Origin: Marinobacterium aestuarii
Lineage (GTDB): Bacteria > Pseudomonadota > Gammaproteobacteria > Pseudomonadales > Balneatricaceae
Assembly: GCF_001651805.1 (NCBI RefSeq)
Contig: NZ_CP015839.1
Location: 1,302,001-1,366,000, forward strand
Direction: 5' to 3'
Length of the DNA: 64,000 nucleotides
Positions 39,154 to 48,424 of the stretch are shown here, one piece after another (the first letter of the stretch is position 1; the number at the start of each line of letters is the position of its first letter). The notes beneath the pieces are model-generated. The model had not been told where the DNA came from. It worked only from the letters and a program-made list of their open reading frames with translations, and ran no database searches. The position numbers and the translations under genes were made by a program.

Positions 39154-39187
39154 ATACGCCATACGCATGAGTATGCGTATGGCGTAT
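39154..39187. promoter_or_regulatory. Perfect 15-bp inverted repeat, probable operator
   Basis: ATACGCCATACGCAT (39154-39168) and ATGCGTATGGCGTAT (39173-39187) are exact inverted repeats around a four-base centre GAGT. Each arm itself contains ATACGC twice. There is no T-run, so it is not a terminator. It lies about 100 bases before the peptide-transport operon; the LysR protein of that operon is a candidate to bind it. Confidence 0.6.
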
Positions 39188-39285
39188 AGGCCTAGTCGGT
39201 ATTTCGATTGGTGCTGCGCAGCCTATCGTCTAGTCTTGAACGCGTTTAACAGCTTTACGACACAACAATAAATACGGAATACACG

Positions 39286-40839
39286 ATGAATAAGACCGTT
39301 TCGATTCTGGCCGGCGCCATGCTGAGCCTGGGGCTGATGAGCGCTCAGGCCGCGACCCTCAAAATGGCCTACGATGCCGACCCGGTATCGCTGGATCCGC
39401 ACGAGCAGCTCTCCGGCGGTACCCTGCAGCTGTCCCACATGACGTTCGACCCGCTGGTGCGCTGGTCCAGGGATCTGGGCTTCGAGGCCCGTCTGGCTGA
39501 AAGCTGGGAACGCGTGGATGACCTGACGATGCGCTTTCACCTGCGCCAGGGCGTGAAATTCCACAGCGGCAACGCGATGACTGCCAAGGACGTGGTCTTT
39601 ACCTTCAATCGTCTGAAGGAGTCCGCCGACTTCAAGAGCATCTTCGGGCCGTTCAAGGAAGTGAAGGCGGTTGACGACTACACCATCGACCTGGTGACCC
39701 ACAAGCCTTTCCCGCTGGTGCTGAACAACGCCACCTACCTGTTCCCAATGGACAGCGCCTTTTACAGCGGTACCGACGAAAACGGCAAGCCCAAGGACCT
39801 GCTGGTCAAGCACGGCGATTCCTTTGCATCCAGCCACCTGTCTGGCACCGGTCCCTATACCATCAGCAGCCGCGAGCAGGGCGTGAAGGTAGAGTTTGAC
39901 CGCAACCCGGATTACTGGGATACGCAGTCGCCGGGCAACGTCGACCATATAGTACTGACTCCGATCAAGGAGGCACCGACCCGCGTCGCCGCGCTGCTGT
40001 CCGGTGATGTCGATTTCATCGCGCCGGTGCCGCCCACTGACCTGGATCGTATCGAAAAGAGCGACCGGACGAACCTGGTGGCCATGGGCGGTACCCGCAT
40101 CATCACCTTCCAGCTGAACCAGGCGCGGGTCGAAGCCTTCAAGGATGTGCGTGTCCGTCAGGCGGTGAACTATGCGATCAACCAGCAGGGCATCGTCGAC
40201 AAGATCATGAAGGGCTTCGCCACCACTGCGGCGCAGCTGAGCCCCGAAGGTTACCTGGGCCACAACCCGGCCCTGAAGCCGCGCTATGACCTGGAAAAAG
40301 CCAAGCAGCTGATGCAGGAGGCGGGGTATGAAAAGGGCTTCACCGTGACCATGATGGCGCCGAACAACCGTTATGTGAACGATGCCAAGATCGCCCAGGC
40401 GGTGGCCTCCATGCTGGCCCGCATCAATATCACGGTCGATCTGAAAACCGTACCCAAGGCGCAGTACTGGCCGGCCTTCGATGTGCGTGAAGCCGATATC
40501 ATGATGATCGGCTGGCATGCCGATACCGAGGATTCCAACAACTTCTTCGAGTTCCTGACCCAGTGTCCAAACAAGGACACAGGTGCCGGCCAGTACAACA
40601 GCGGTAACTATTGCAACCCGGCGATCGACAAGCTGGTACTGCAGGCGAACAGCGAGACCGACGTTCAGACGCGCGCCGAAATCATGCAGACCATTGAGCA
40701 GATGCTCTACGACGATGCCGCCTTCGTACCGCTGCACTGGCAGAACCTGGCGTGGGCGGTGAACAAGAACGTCGATATAGCGCCGGTGCTCAATGTGATG
40801 AACTTCCCCTACCTGGGCGACCTGGTCATCAAGGAGTAA
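39286..40839 (+). CDS. Peptide ABC transporter substrate-binding protein (family 5)
   Basis: Periplasmic dipeptide/oligopeptide-binding protein of 517 aa. Signal peptide MNKTVSILAGAMLSLGLMSAQAA; the SBP_bac_5 fold follows with YDADPVSLDPHEQLSGG, AESWERVDDLTMRFHLRQGVKFH and NPDYWDTQSPGNVDHIVL. No lipobox, so it is soluble. First gene of a complete importer (SBP, two permeases, two ATPases). Linked peptidases suggest that it takes up short peptides, though family 5 also includes nickel, glutathione and opine binders. A stable hairpin follows its stop codon. Confidence 0.93.
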   Translation: MNKTVSILAGAMLSLGLMSAQAATLKMAYDADPVSLDPHEQLSGGTLQLSHMTFDPLVRWSRDLGFEARLAESWERVDDLTMRFHLRQGVKFHSGNAMTAKDVVFTFNRLKESADFKSIFGPFKEVKAVDDYTIDLVTHKPFPLVLNNATYLFPMDSAFYSGTDENGKPKDLLVKHGDSFASSHLSGTGPYTISSREQGVKVEFDRNPDYWDTQSPGNVDHIVLTPIKEAPTRVAALLSGDVDFIAPVPPTDLDRIEKSDRTNLVAMGGTRIITFQLNQARVEAFKDVRVRQAVNYAINQQGIVDKIMKGFATTAAQLSPEGYLGHNPALKPRYDLEKAKQLMQEAGYEKGFTVTMMAPNNRYVNDAKIAQAVASMLARINITVDLKTVPKAQYWPAFDVREADIMMIGWHADTEDSNNFFEFLTQCPNKDTGAGQYNSGNYCNPAIDKLVLQANSETDVQTRAEIMQTIEQMLYDDAAFVPLHWQNLAWAVNKNVDIAPVLNVMNFPYLGDLVIKE

Positions 40840-40845
40840 TGCGGT

Positions 40846-40877
40846 CGGTGCCGGCGCAGCACGTGCGGCCGGCACCG
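40846..40877 (+). other. Intercistronic hairpin after the binding-protein gene
   Basis: CGGTGCCGGC (40846-40855) pairs perfectly with GCCGGCACCG (40868-40877), seven bases after the stop codon. There is no T-run. Such structures in ABC operons protect the upstream message and lower expression of the permeases relative to the binding protein. Confidence 0.65.
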
Positions 40878-40983
40878 CCAATGTCCGCTGTTTTCCAGAT
40901 GGGTAGCCAGTCCGGCTGCCTGTTCCCGCTGTCAAACCGACGTCTGCCCCAGGGATTGGAGCGAGACTCGAGGCTGTGAAACC

Positions 40984-41964
40984 ATGATTGCTTTTTTGAT
41001 CAAACGCGTCGTTCAGGCGATTATCGTGATGTTTGTCATCAGCCTGGTCAGCTTCTCGATACAGGACAACCTCGGCGATCCGCTGCGAGAGCTGGTGGGT
41101 CAGTCGGTATCGGAAGCGGAACGCCAGGCGCTGCGCGACGACATGGGGCTCAATGACCCCTTCCTGGTGCAGTATGCGCGCTTTGCCAAAAATGCCCTGC
41201 AGGGTGATCTGGGCACCTCCTATTTCTTCAAGGAGCCAGCACTGCAGGTGATTCTGAACAAGTTGCCGGCCACGCTGGAGCTGGTGTTCGGTGCCACCCT
41301 GATCATCATGCTATTGTCGGTGCCGCTGGGGGTCTATTCGGCGCTCAAACCCTACAGCCTGTTTTCCCGGGCCGTCATGGGGTTCAGTATCATTGGCATT
41401 TCGGTGCCCGTGTTCCTGACCGCCATCGGCCTGATCTATCTGTTTTCCATCGAACTCGGCTGGATGCCCTCGTTCGGCCGCGGCGACACGGCGCTGGTGT
41501 TCGGTTTCTGGAACAGCGGTTTCTTTACCACCGATGGTCTGGCGCACCTGGTGCTGCCGTGCATTTCGCTGGCGTCGATCATGCTGCCGCTGTTCATTCG
41601 TCTGATCCGCGCCGAGATGATGGAAGTGCTGCAGTCCGAATACGTCAAGTTTGCCTGGGCCAAGGGCCTGGCGCCGCGGCGTATCTATTTTCTCCATGCG
41701 CTGAAAAACACCATGCTGCCGGTTATTACCGTCGGCGGTGTGCAGATCGGCACCATGGTGGCCTACACCATCCTGACGGAAACGGTATTCCAGTGGCCGG
41801 GTATGGGCTTCCTGTTCCTCGAGGCGGTCAACCGGGTCGATACGCCACTGATCGTGGCCTATCTGATTGTCGTCGGTGCCATCTTCGTGGTGACCAATAC
41901 CCTCGTCGACCTGATCTACGGCCTCGTGAATCCGACAGTGCAGCTGGCAGGTAAAACGTCATGA
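40984..41964 (+). CDS. Peptide ABC transporter permease (DppB/OppB type)
   Basis: Inner-membrane permease of 326 aa with about six helices. Family features: the N-terminal MIAFLIKRVVQAIIVMFVISL helix, the cytosolic EAA loop with RAEMMEVLQSEYVKFAWAKGLAPRRI, and LPVITVGGVQIGTMVAYTILTE. It pairs with the next gene to form the channel; their reading frames overlap by 4 bases. A 144-base gap with a hairpin separates it from the binding protein. Confidence 0.95.
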   Translation: MIAFLIKRVVQAIIVMFVISLVSFSIQDNLGDPLRELVGQSVSEAERQALRDDMGLNDPFLVQYARFAKNALQGDLGTSYFFKEPALQVILNKLPATLELVFGATLIIMLLSVPLGVYSALKPYSLFSRAVMGFSIIGISVPVFLTAIGLIYLFSIELGWMPSFGRGDTALVFGFWNSGFFTTDGLAHLVLPCISLASIMLPLFIRLIRAEMMEVLQSEYVKFAWAKGLAPRRIYFLHALKNTMLPVITVGGVQIGTMVAYTILTETVFQWPGMGFLFLEAVNRVDTPLIVAYLIVVGAIFVVTNTLVDLIYGLVNPTVQLAGKTS

Positions 41965-42911
41965 ACGATCACGTACAGACCCTGGATACACCGCCGAGCG
42001 CCTGGCAGCGTTTCCTCGACAGCCACCTGTGGCACAGTTTCACCAAGGACCGGGTGGCGCAGTTCAGTCTGCTGATTTTCGTCGCCTATGCCATCCTGGC
42101 GCTGCTGGCGCCGCTGATTGCGCCTTACAATCCCTACGACCCGGCCCAGATCGACATCCTCAATGCCGAAATGCCGCCCAGCTGGGAGCCGGGGTCGGAC
42201 CCGGCCTTCTGGCTCGGCACCGATGCCCAGGGCCGCGACCTCTGGTCGACCATTCTCTACGGCACCCGGGTGTCGCTGGCCATCGGTCTGTGCGCCGTGG
42301 TACTGCAGGCGCTGATCGGTATCGTCGTTGGCCTGCTGGCCGGTTACCGGGGCGGGCGCATTGACAGTCTGCTGATGCGTATAGCCGATGTGCAGCTGTC
42401 GTTCTCGACCATGATGGTGGCGATCGTGGTGCTGGCGGTGTTCCAGGCGACCTTCGGCACCGAGCTGTACCAGGAGCTGGCCATGGTGATGCTGATCCTG
42501 GTGATCGGCATCGCCGAATGGCCCCAGTATGCCCGTACCATCCGCGCCTCTGTGCTGGCCGAGAAGAAGAAGGAATATGTCGACGCGGCCCGGGTCATTG
42601 GCCTCAGGGCGCCGCGCATCATGTTCCGCCACATTCTGCCCAATACGCTGTCGCCCATTCTGGTGATCTCGACGGTGCAGGTGGCCAACGCCATTATCGC
42701 CGAGGCCTCGCTGTCGTTCCTGGGCCTGGGCATGCCGGTGTCCGAGCCGTCGCTGGGCTCGCTGATCTCCAGCGGCTTCGAATATATCTTTTCCGGCTCC
42801 TGGTGGATCACCGTGATCCCGGGCGCGGTGCTGATCAGCCTGGTACTGGTGATGAACCTGCTGGGCGACTGGCTGCGCGACGTCCTCAACCCGAAACTCT
42901 ACAAGGGATAA
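41961..42911 (+). CDS. Peptide ABC transporter permease (DppC/OppC type)
   Basis: Second permease, 316 aa. The N-terminal OppC domain is at about 25-80 (FTKDRVAQFSLLIFVAYAIL), then LGTDAQGRDLWSTILYGTRVSL, the typical DppC start of the permease domain. The EAA loop reads EKKKEYVDAARVIGLRAPRI. About six helices. It overlaps the previous gene by 4 bases and is followed by the first ATPase after 4 bases. Confidence 0.95.
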   Translation: MNDHVQTLDTPPSAWQRFLDSHLWHSFTKDRVAQFSLLIFVAYAILALLAPLIAPYNPYDPAQIDILNAEMPPSWEPGSDPAFWLGTDAQGRDLWSTILYGTRVSLAIGLCAVVLQALIGIVVGLLAGYRGGRIDSLLMRIADVQLSFSTMMVAIVVLAVFQATFGTELYQELAMVMLILVIGIAEWPQYARTIRASVLAEKKKEYVDAARVIGLRAPRIMFRHILPNTLSPILVISTVQVANAIIAEASLSFLGLGMPVSEPSLGSLISSGFEYIFSGSWWITVIPGAVLISLVLVMNLLGDWLRDVLNPKLYKG

Positions 42912-42915
42912 GCCG

Positions 42916-43920
<1,005 letters not shown>

Positions 43921-43921
43921 G

Positions 43922-44941
43922 ATGAATGCCCAAGCCAAATCCCTGGTTCAGATCAGGGACCTGTACAAGCGCTTTTCCATCTCCGGCGATTTCCTCGATC
44001 AGCTGAAATTTCGCGGCGGCAAGCTCGTGCGCGAACAGCAGCATGTGCACGCGATCAACGGTGTGAACCTCGACGTGCAGCGCGGTGAGGCGCTCTGCGT
44101 GGTCGGCGAGTCCGGCTGCGGCAAGTCGACCATCGCCCGTACCGTGATGGGGCTGCTCAAGCCCAGCGCTGGCTCCATCAGCTATGGTGGCGAGCGTATC
44201 GATCATCTCAGTGACCGTCAGATACTGCCGTACCGGCGCAAGATGCAGATGATCTTCCAGAACCCCTATGCGTCGCTGAATCCGCGCATGACCATCGCCC
44301 AGACGCTGGAAGAACCGGTGCGCTTTCACAACCCCGGGGCGTCGACCACCGAGGTGCGCGACAAGGTGCACGAGGTGATGCAGTCGGTCGGTATAGACCC
44401 GAGCTGGGGCAAGCGTTTTTCCCACGAGTTTTCCGGCGGCCAGCGCCAGCGCATCAGCATCGCCCGGGCGCTGGCGGTAGATCCGGAATTCATCGTCGCG
44501 GACGAGCCGATCTCGGCCCTCGATGTCTCGATCCAGGCCCAGGTGCTGAACCTGATGATGGACGCCCAGGAAAGCCGCAACCTGACCTATCTGTTCATTA
44601 CCCACGATCTGTCGGTGGTCGAGCATTTCGGCACCCGGGTGGCCGTCATGTACCTCGGCAGCCTGTGCGAGCTGGCCCCGACCAAGGCGCTGTTCGCAAC
44701 GCCGCGTCACCCGTATTCCCAGGCGCTGCTGTCGGCGATCCCGCGTCTGGAAGACGGCAGGCCGGCCCATATCCGGTTGCAGGGCGAGGTGTCGACGCCG
44801 GTTAACCTGCCGTCGGGCTGCGTGTTCCATGGCCGCTGTCCCCATGCCAACGAGCGCTGCTCGCGGGAAATTCCCACACTGATTGCCACCAGTGAAGGTG
44901 GCCAGGTGGCCTGTCACGCGGTGCAAGAGGGCCGGTTCTGA
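43922..44941 (+). CDS. Peptide ABC transporter ATPase (DppF/OppF type)
   Basis: Second ATPase, 339 aa. Walker A GESGCGKSTIAR, signature FSGGQRQRISIARAL, Walker B FIVADEPISALDVSIQ; the C-terminal HPYSQALLSAIP and CVFHGRCPHANERC are the OppF-type extension. It is followed after one base by the M14 carboxypeptidase, so importer and peptidase are one transcription unit. Confidence 0.95.
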   Translation: MNAQAKSLVQIRDLYKRFSISGDFLDQLKFRGGKLVREQQHVHAINGVNLDVQRGEALCVVGESGCGKSTIARTVMGLLKPSAGSISYGGERIDHLSDRQILPYRRKMQMIFQNPYASLNPRMTIAQTLEEPVRFHNPGASTTEVRDKVHEVMQSVGIDPSWGKRFSHEFSGGQRQRISIARALAVDPEFIVADEPISALDVSIQAQVLNLMMDAQESRNLTYLFITHDLSVVEHFGTRVAVMYLGSLCELAPTKALFATPRHPYSQALLSAIPRLEDGRPAHIRLQGEVSTPVNLPSGCVFHGRCPHANERCSREIPTLIATSEGGQVACHAVQEGRF

Positions 44942-44942
44942 G

Positions 44943-46079
44943 ATGAGCAAACTACATATCAGTGCAAACTTCGACAGCGGCAATATTGACGTTCTAGACG
45001 CCAGCCGGGCGGACGATATACAGCTGAAAATCCGCAAGGACAGCGGCTCGGACTTCTACCAGTGGTTCCATTACCGCGTACAGGGCGGCCGCGGCCTGGC
45101 GCTGCGCATGCGCCTGCTCAACGCCGCCGGTGCCTCCTACCCGGACGGCTGGGACGACTACCGGGCGGTGGCGTCCTACGATCGCAAGCACTGGTTCCGG
45201 GTGCCGACCTGCTACAGCGGCGGCGAACTGGTGATCGAACACGAGCCTGAGCAGGACAGCCTCTACTATGCTTATTTCGCGCCCTACAGCTTCGAGCAGC
45301 ATCTGGACCTGATCGCCTGGGCCGGCCAGTCGGAGCGGGTGCGCATCGAACATCTGGGCACTACCCTGGACGGCCGCGACCTGGATCTGCTGCGCATCGG
45401 TACGCCGGCAGCGGGATGCAAAACGATCTGGATCACCGCGCGCCAGCATCCGGGCGAAACCATGGCCCAGTGGTGTGCCCAGGGGCTGATCGAGCGGCTG
45501 CTGGACCGGCACGATGCCCAGGCGGGCCGACTGCTGGAGGAGGCGGTTATCTACCTGGTGCCCAACATGAATCCCGATGGAGCGGTGCGCGGTCATCTGC
45601 GCACCAATGCGCTGGGCGTGAACCTGAACCGGGAATGGGATAGGCCCAGTCTCGTGCGCAGCCCCGAGGTCTTCCTGGTGCGGGCGCGGATGGAGCAGAC
45701 CGGGGTCGATCTGCACCTCGACCTGCATGGCGATGAAGGACTGCCGTGCAACTTCATCGACGGGCAGGACGGCTTGCCCTGGGCCGAGGCGTCGTTGCTG
45801 CAACAGGAACTGCAGTTCGAGCAGGACCTGGCGGCGGCCAATGCGGATTTTCAGCTCGAGCGCGGTTATCCGCCCGGCAAGTACGGGCCCGAGTCCATCA
45901 CCATTGCCAGCAACTGGGTTGGCAAGCGCTTTCAGTGCCCGGCGATGACACTGGAGATGCCGTTCAAGGACTACGATCTGCGGCCAGACCCGCTGCAGGG
46001 CTGGTCGCCCGAGCGCTCGGCGCGCCTGGGCGCATCCCTACTGGACCCGCTGCTGGCCTGGCTCGCACGCCAGATCTGA
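44943..46079 (+). CDS. M14 zinc carboxypeptidase with cytosolic-carboxypeptidase N-domain
   Basis: Cytosolic metallocarboxypeptidase of 378 aa without signal peptide. Residues 1-130 form the beta-sandwich Peptidase_M14_N domain (SDFYQWFHYRVQGGRGLALR), as in CCP/AGBL tubulin deglutamylases and their bacterial relatives. Zn ligands H169 and E172 (ARQHPGETMAQW) and H262 (LHLDLHGDE), substrate-binding N229-R230 and the catalytic E338 (MTLEMPFKD) are all present. Being next to the ATPase genes, it probably trims imported peptides from the C-terminus. The ATG at 44943 is chosen; the frame is open upstream inside the ATPase gene. Confidence 0.92.
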   Translation: MSKLHISANFDSGNIDVLDASRADDIQLKIRKDSGSDFYQWFHYRVQGGRGLALRMRLLNAAGASYPDGWDDYRAVASYDRKHWFRVPTCYSGGELVIEHEPEQDSLYYAYFAPYSFEQHLDLIAWAGQSERVRIEHLGTTLDGRDLDLLRIGTPAAGCKTIWITARQHPGETMAQWCAQGLIERLLDRHDAQAGRLLEEAVIYLVPNMNPDGAVRGHLRTNALGVNLNREWDRPSLVRSPEVFLVRARMEQTGVDLHLDLHGDEGLPCNFIDGQDGLPWAEASLLQQELQFEQDLAAANADFQLERGYPPGKYGPESITIASNWVGKRFQCPAMTLEMPFKDYDLRPDPLQGWSPERSARLGASLLDPLLAWLARQI

Positions 46080-46089
46080 GGAACGTTGG

Positions 46090-47031
46090 ATGGAAGTCAG
46101 ATGGCTGGATGATTTCATCGCACTGGCAAAGACGCGGCACTTTTCCCGTGCCGCTGACGAGCGTAACGTGACGCAACCGACCCTGAGCCGGCGTATCAAG
46201 CTGCTCGAAGACGAGATGGGCGTGACCCTGATTGACCGTAACACCCTGCCGCTGTCGCTGACGCCGGCCGGCGAGGTTTTTCTGGCCGGCGTCGAACAGA
46301 TTAGCCGTATCGCCCGCGAGACCAAGGCGCGCTGTAACGAAATACGTGAGCAGGAAAGCAATCGGCTCTACTTCGCCACCACCCAGACGCTCTACCTGTG
46401 CTTTTACAACGACTGGATCCAGCCATTCTCCAACCAGCCGGGTTTCGACATCGAGCTGAACCTCAAATCCACTGCCTGGGTCGGTGCCGACTTCGTTAAT
46501 GCCCTGGCCCAGGGGGATTGCGATCTGGTGCTCTGTTACTGGCACCCGGCCATCGAGTTCATGGGGGCGCTGGATGAGGACCGCTTTGAATACCTGACCG
46601 TGACCGACGAGGTGCTGGTACCGATCACCGCGCTGGACGATCAACAGCAGCCGATCTATTCCCTGCCGGGCAGCGGCCGCGAACCGCTGCCCTATATCGG
46701 CTACCATGAGGGCGCTTTTGCCCGCCCGGTGATTCAGCAGTTCATGCAGCAGCAATTACGGCCGCCGCAGCTGGTCACCATGAACGAAAACGTGCATGCC
46801 ATCAGCGTCAAGGCCATGGTCAAGGAGGGCTTCGGCCTGGGCTGGGTGCCGCGCCGCCTGATCGACGATAGCCTGCGATACAGCCAGCTGGGCCTGGCCG
46901 GTGACGAACACTGGCATATTCCGCTACAGATCCGTCTTTATCGGCGTCGACACGACCACAATGCCAACCTCGAAGCGTTCTGGTCGCTGCTGGCCGAGCG
47001 TTTCGAGCGGCCTTCCAGCGTCTTACCCTGA
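46090..47031 (+). CDS. LysR-family transcriptional regulator
   Basis: LysR regulator of 313 aa: N-terminal HTH (MEVRWLDDFIALAKTRHFSRAADERNVTQPTLSRRIKLLE begins the protein) and a periplasmic-binding-like effector domain from about residue 90. It lies 10 bases after the carboxypeptidase on the same strand, an unusual place for a LysR gene, which is more often divergent from its target. It probably controls the peptide-uptake module; the effector may be a peptide or amino acid (inference). Confidence 0.93.
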   Translation: MEVRWLDDFIALAKTRHFSRAADERNVTQPTLSRRIKLLEDEMGVTLIDRNTLPLSLTPAGEVFLAGVEQISRIARETKARCNEIREQESNRLYFATTQTLYLCFYNDWIQPFSNQPGFDIELNLKSTAWVGADFVNALAQGDCDLVLCYWHPAIEFMGALDEDRFEYLTVTDEVLVPITALDDQQQPIYSLPGSGREPLPYIGYHEGAFARPVIQQFMQQQLRPPQLVTMNENVHAISVKAMVKEGFGLGWVPRRLIDDSLRYSQLGLAGDEHWHIPLQIRLYRRRHDHNANLEAFWSLLAERFERPSSVLP

Positions 47032-47060
47032 TTCAGGCCCCAGGGGCCGGAGTAAACCCT

Positions 47061-48389
47061 ATGCACAAATTCTTTGCACACCATATCGAAACGCTCAGGG
47101 CACGCTTTGACCGGATCTTGTCAGAGTCTGCATTCGACGCGCTGTTGCTCGGTTCCGGCACCGCACCGCGGCGCTTTCTCGACGATACCCAGTATCCCTT
47201 TCGGGCCCATCCGCCTTTCGTGCAGTGGCTGCCGTACCTGACCGAGCAGCCCGGCAGCTGGCTGCTGCTGCGTCCGGGGTATAAGCCCGTGCTTTACCTC
47301 TACTGCCCGGACGATTTCTGGCACCAGGCCCCCGAAGCACCGAGCGGCGACTGGACCGCTCTGTTCGAGATCGAGTGCTTCACCGATGTCGGCGCACTGA
47401 AAGCGCTCTTAAAGGGCCTTGGCCGCACCGCCGTGATTGCTGCGGCGCAGCCGGATTTTGCCCGTGAGGACTGGGTGCACAATCCTGCTGGGCTGATGGC
47501 ACGGCTGGATTTCGAACGGGCGCTGAAGACCGACTGGGAGCTGCATTGCCTGCGACAGGCCAACCGTATCGCGGTGCGGGGGCATCTTGCCGCCGAGCAG
47601 CTGTTCCAGGCCGGCGCCAGTGAATACGCTATCCACCAGGGCTACCTGGCTGCCATCGATCACAACGAGCGGGACCTGCCCTACGACAATATCGTGGCGC
47701 TGAACTGTCATGCGGCGGTGCTGCACTACCAGTTTCAGCAGCGCGAGGCGCCGGCTGAGCGACACACGCTGCTGATCGACGCCGGTGCCAGCCATCATGG
47801 CTACGCCGCCGATATTACCCGCACCCATGCCGCCGATCCGGCCTCGGCGTTCGCCGGCCTGATCGCGGCGCTCGACAGTGCACAAAAATCCTTGCTGCGC
47901 TCCGTCGCCCCCGGTGCCAGCTTCATTGAACTGCACCAGCAGATGCACGAGCTGCTCGCAGGTGTACTGCGCGACGCCGGGCTGGTCAGCGCCAGCGTGG
48001 AAGCGCAGATCGCGCAGGGCATCACCCGTGCGTTCTTCCCCCATGGTCTCGGCCATTTGCTGGGCCTGCAGGTGCACGATGTGGGCGGCTGGCAGCAGGA
48101 CGCCGCCGGCAGCCTGCGCGAGCCGCCTGCGGAGCACCCGTTCCTGCGCCTGACCCGAACGCTGCAACCGGGATTCGTCATCACCATCGAACCGGGGCTC
48201 TATTTCATTCCGTCGCTGCTTGGCAAGCTGCGAGAGTCTCCGGGCGGTCGCGCCGTGAACTGGGCACAGCTGAAAGCCCTGATGCCCTTCGGTGGTATCC
48301 GTATCGAGGACAATGTCGCCGTGACTGCACAGGGCTGCGAGAACTTTACCCGCGATGCGTTTGCAGCGGCGGGGCGGGAAGGGTTCTAA
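47061..48389 (+). CDS. pepQ: Xaa-Pro dipeptidase
   Basis: M24 metallopeptidase of 442 aa that splits dipeptides with C-terminal proline. All five metal ligands are in place: D240 and D251 (LLIDAGASHHGYAADITRT), H328 (FFPHGLGHLLGLQVHD), E377 (TIEPGLYF) and E416 (GGIRIEDNV). Length and the N-terminal YPFRAHPPFVQWLP fit bacterial prolidase. It completes a chain from peptide import through C-terminal trimming to prolyl-dipeptide cleavage. Confidence 0.94.
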   Translation: MHKFFAHHIETLRARFDRILSESAFDALLLGSGTAPRRFLDDTQYPFRAHPPFVQWLPYLTEQPGSWLLLRPGYKPVLYLYCPDDFWHQAPEAPSGDWTALFEIECFTDVGALKALLKGLGRTAVIAAAQPDFAREDWVHNPAGLMARLDFERALKTDWELHCLRQANRIAVRGHLAAEQLFQAGASEYAIHQGYLAAIDHNERDLPYDNIVALNCHAAVLHYQFQQREAPAERHTLLIDAGASHHGYAADITRTHAADPASAFAGLIAALDSAQKSLLRSVAPGASFIELHQQMHELLAGVLRDAGLVSASVEAQIAQGITRAFFPHGLGHLLGLQVHDVGGWQQDAAGSLREPPAEHPFLRLTRTLQPGFVITIEPGLYFIPSLLGKLRESPGGRAVNWAQLKALMPFGGIRIEDNVAVTAQGCENFTRDAFAAAGREGF

Positions 48390-48424
48390 TACCGCTCATT
48401 GAGCAGCACCAGGGAGACCGGCTT

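Noticed and set aside
39223-40935. Open frame of 570 codons antisense to the peptide-binding protein gene
   Set aside because: Shadow frame. The plus strand encodes a clear family 5 binding protein with signal peptide.
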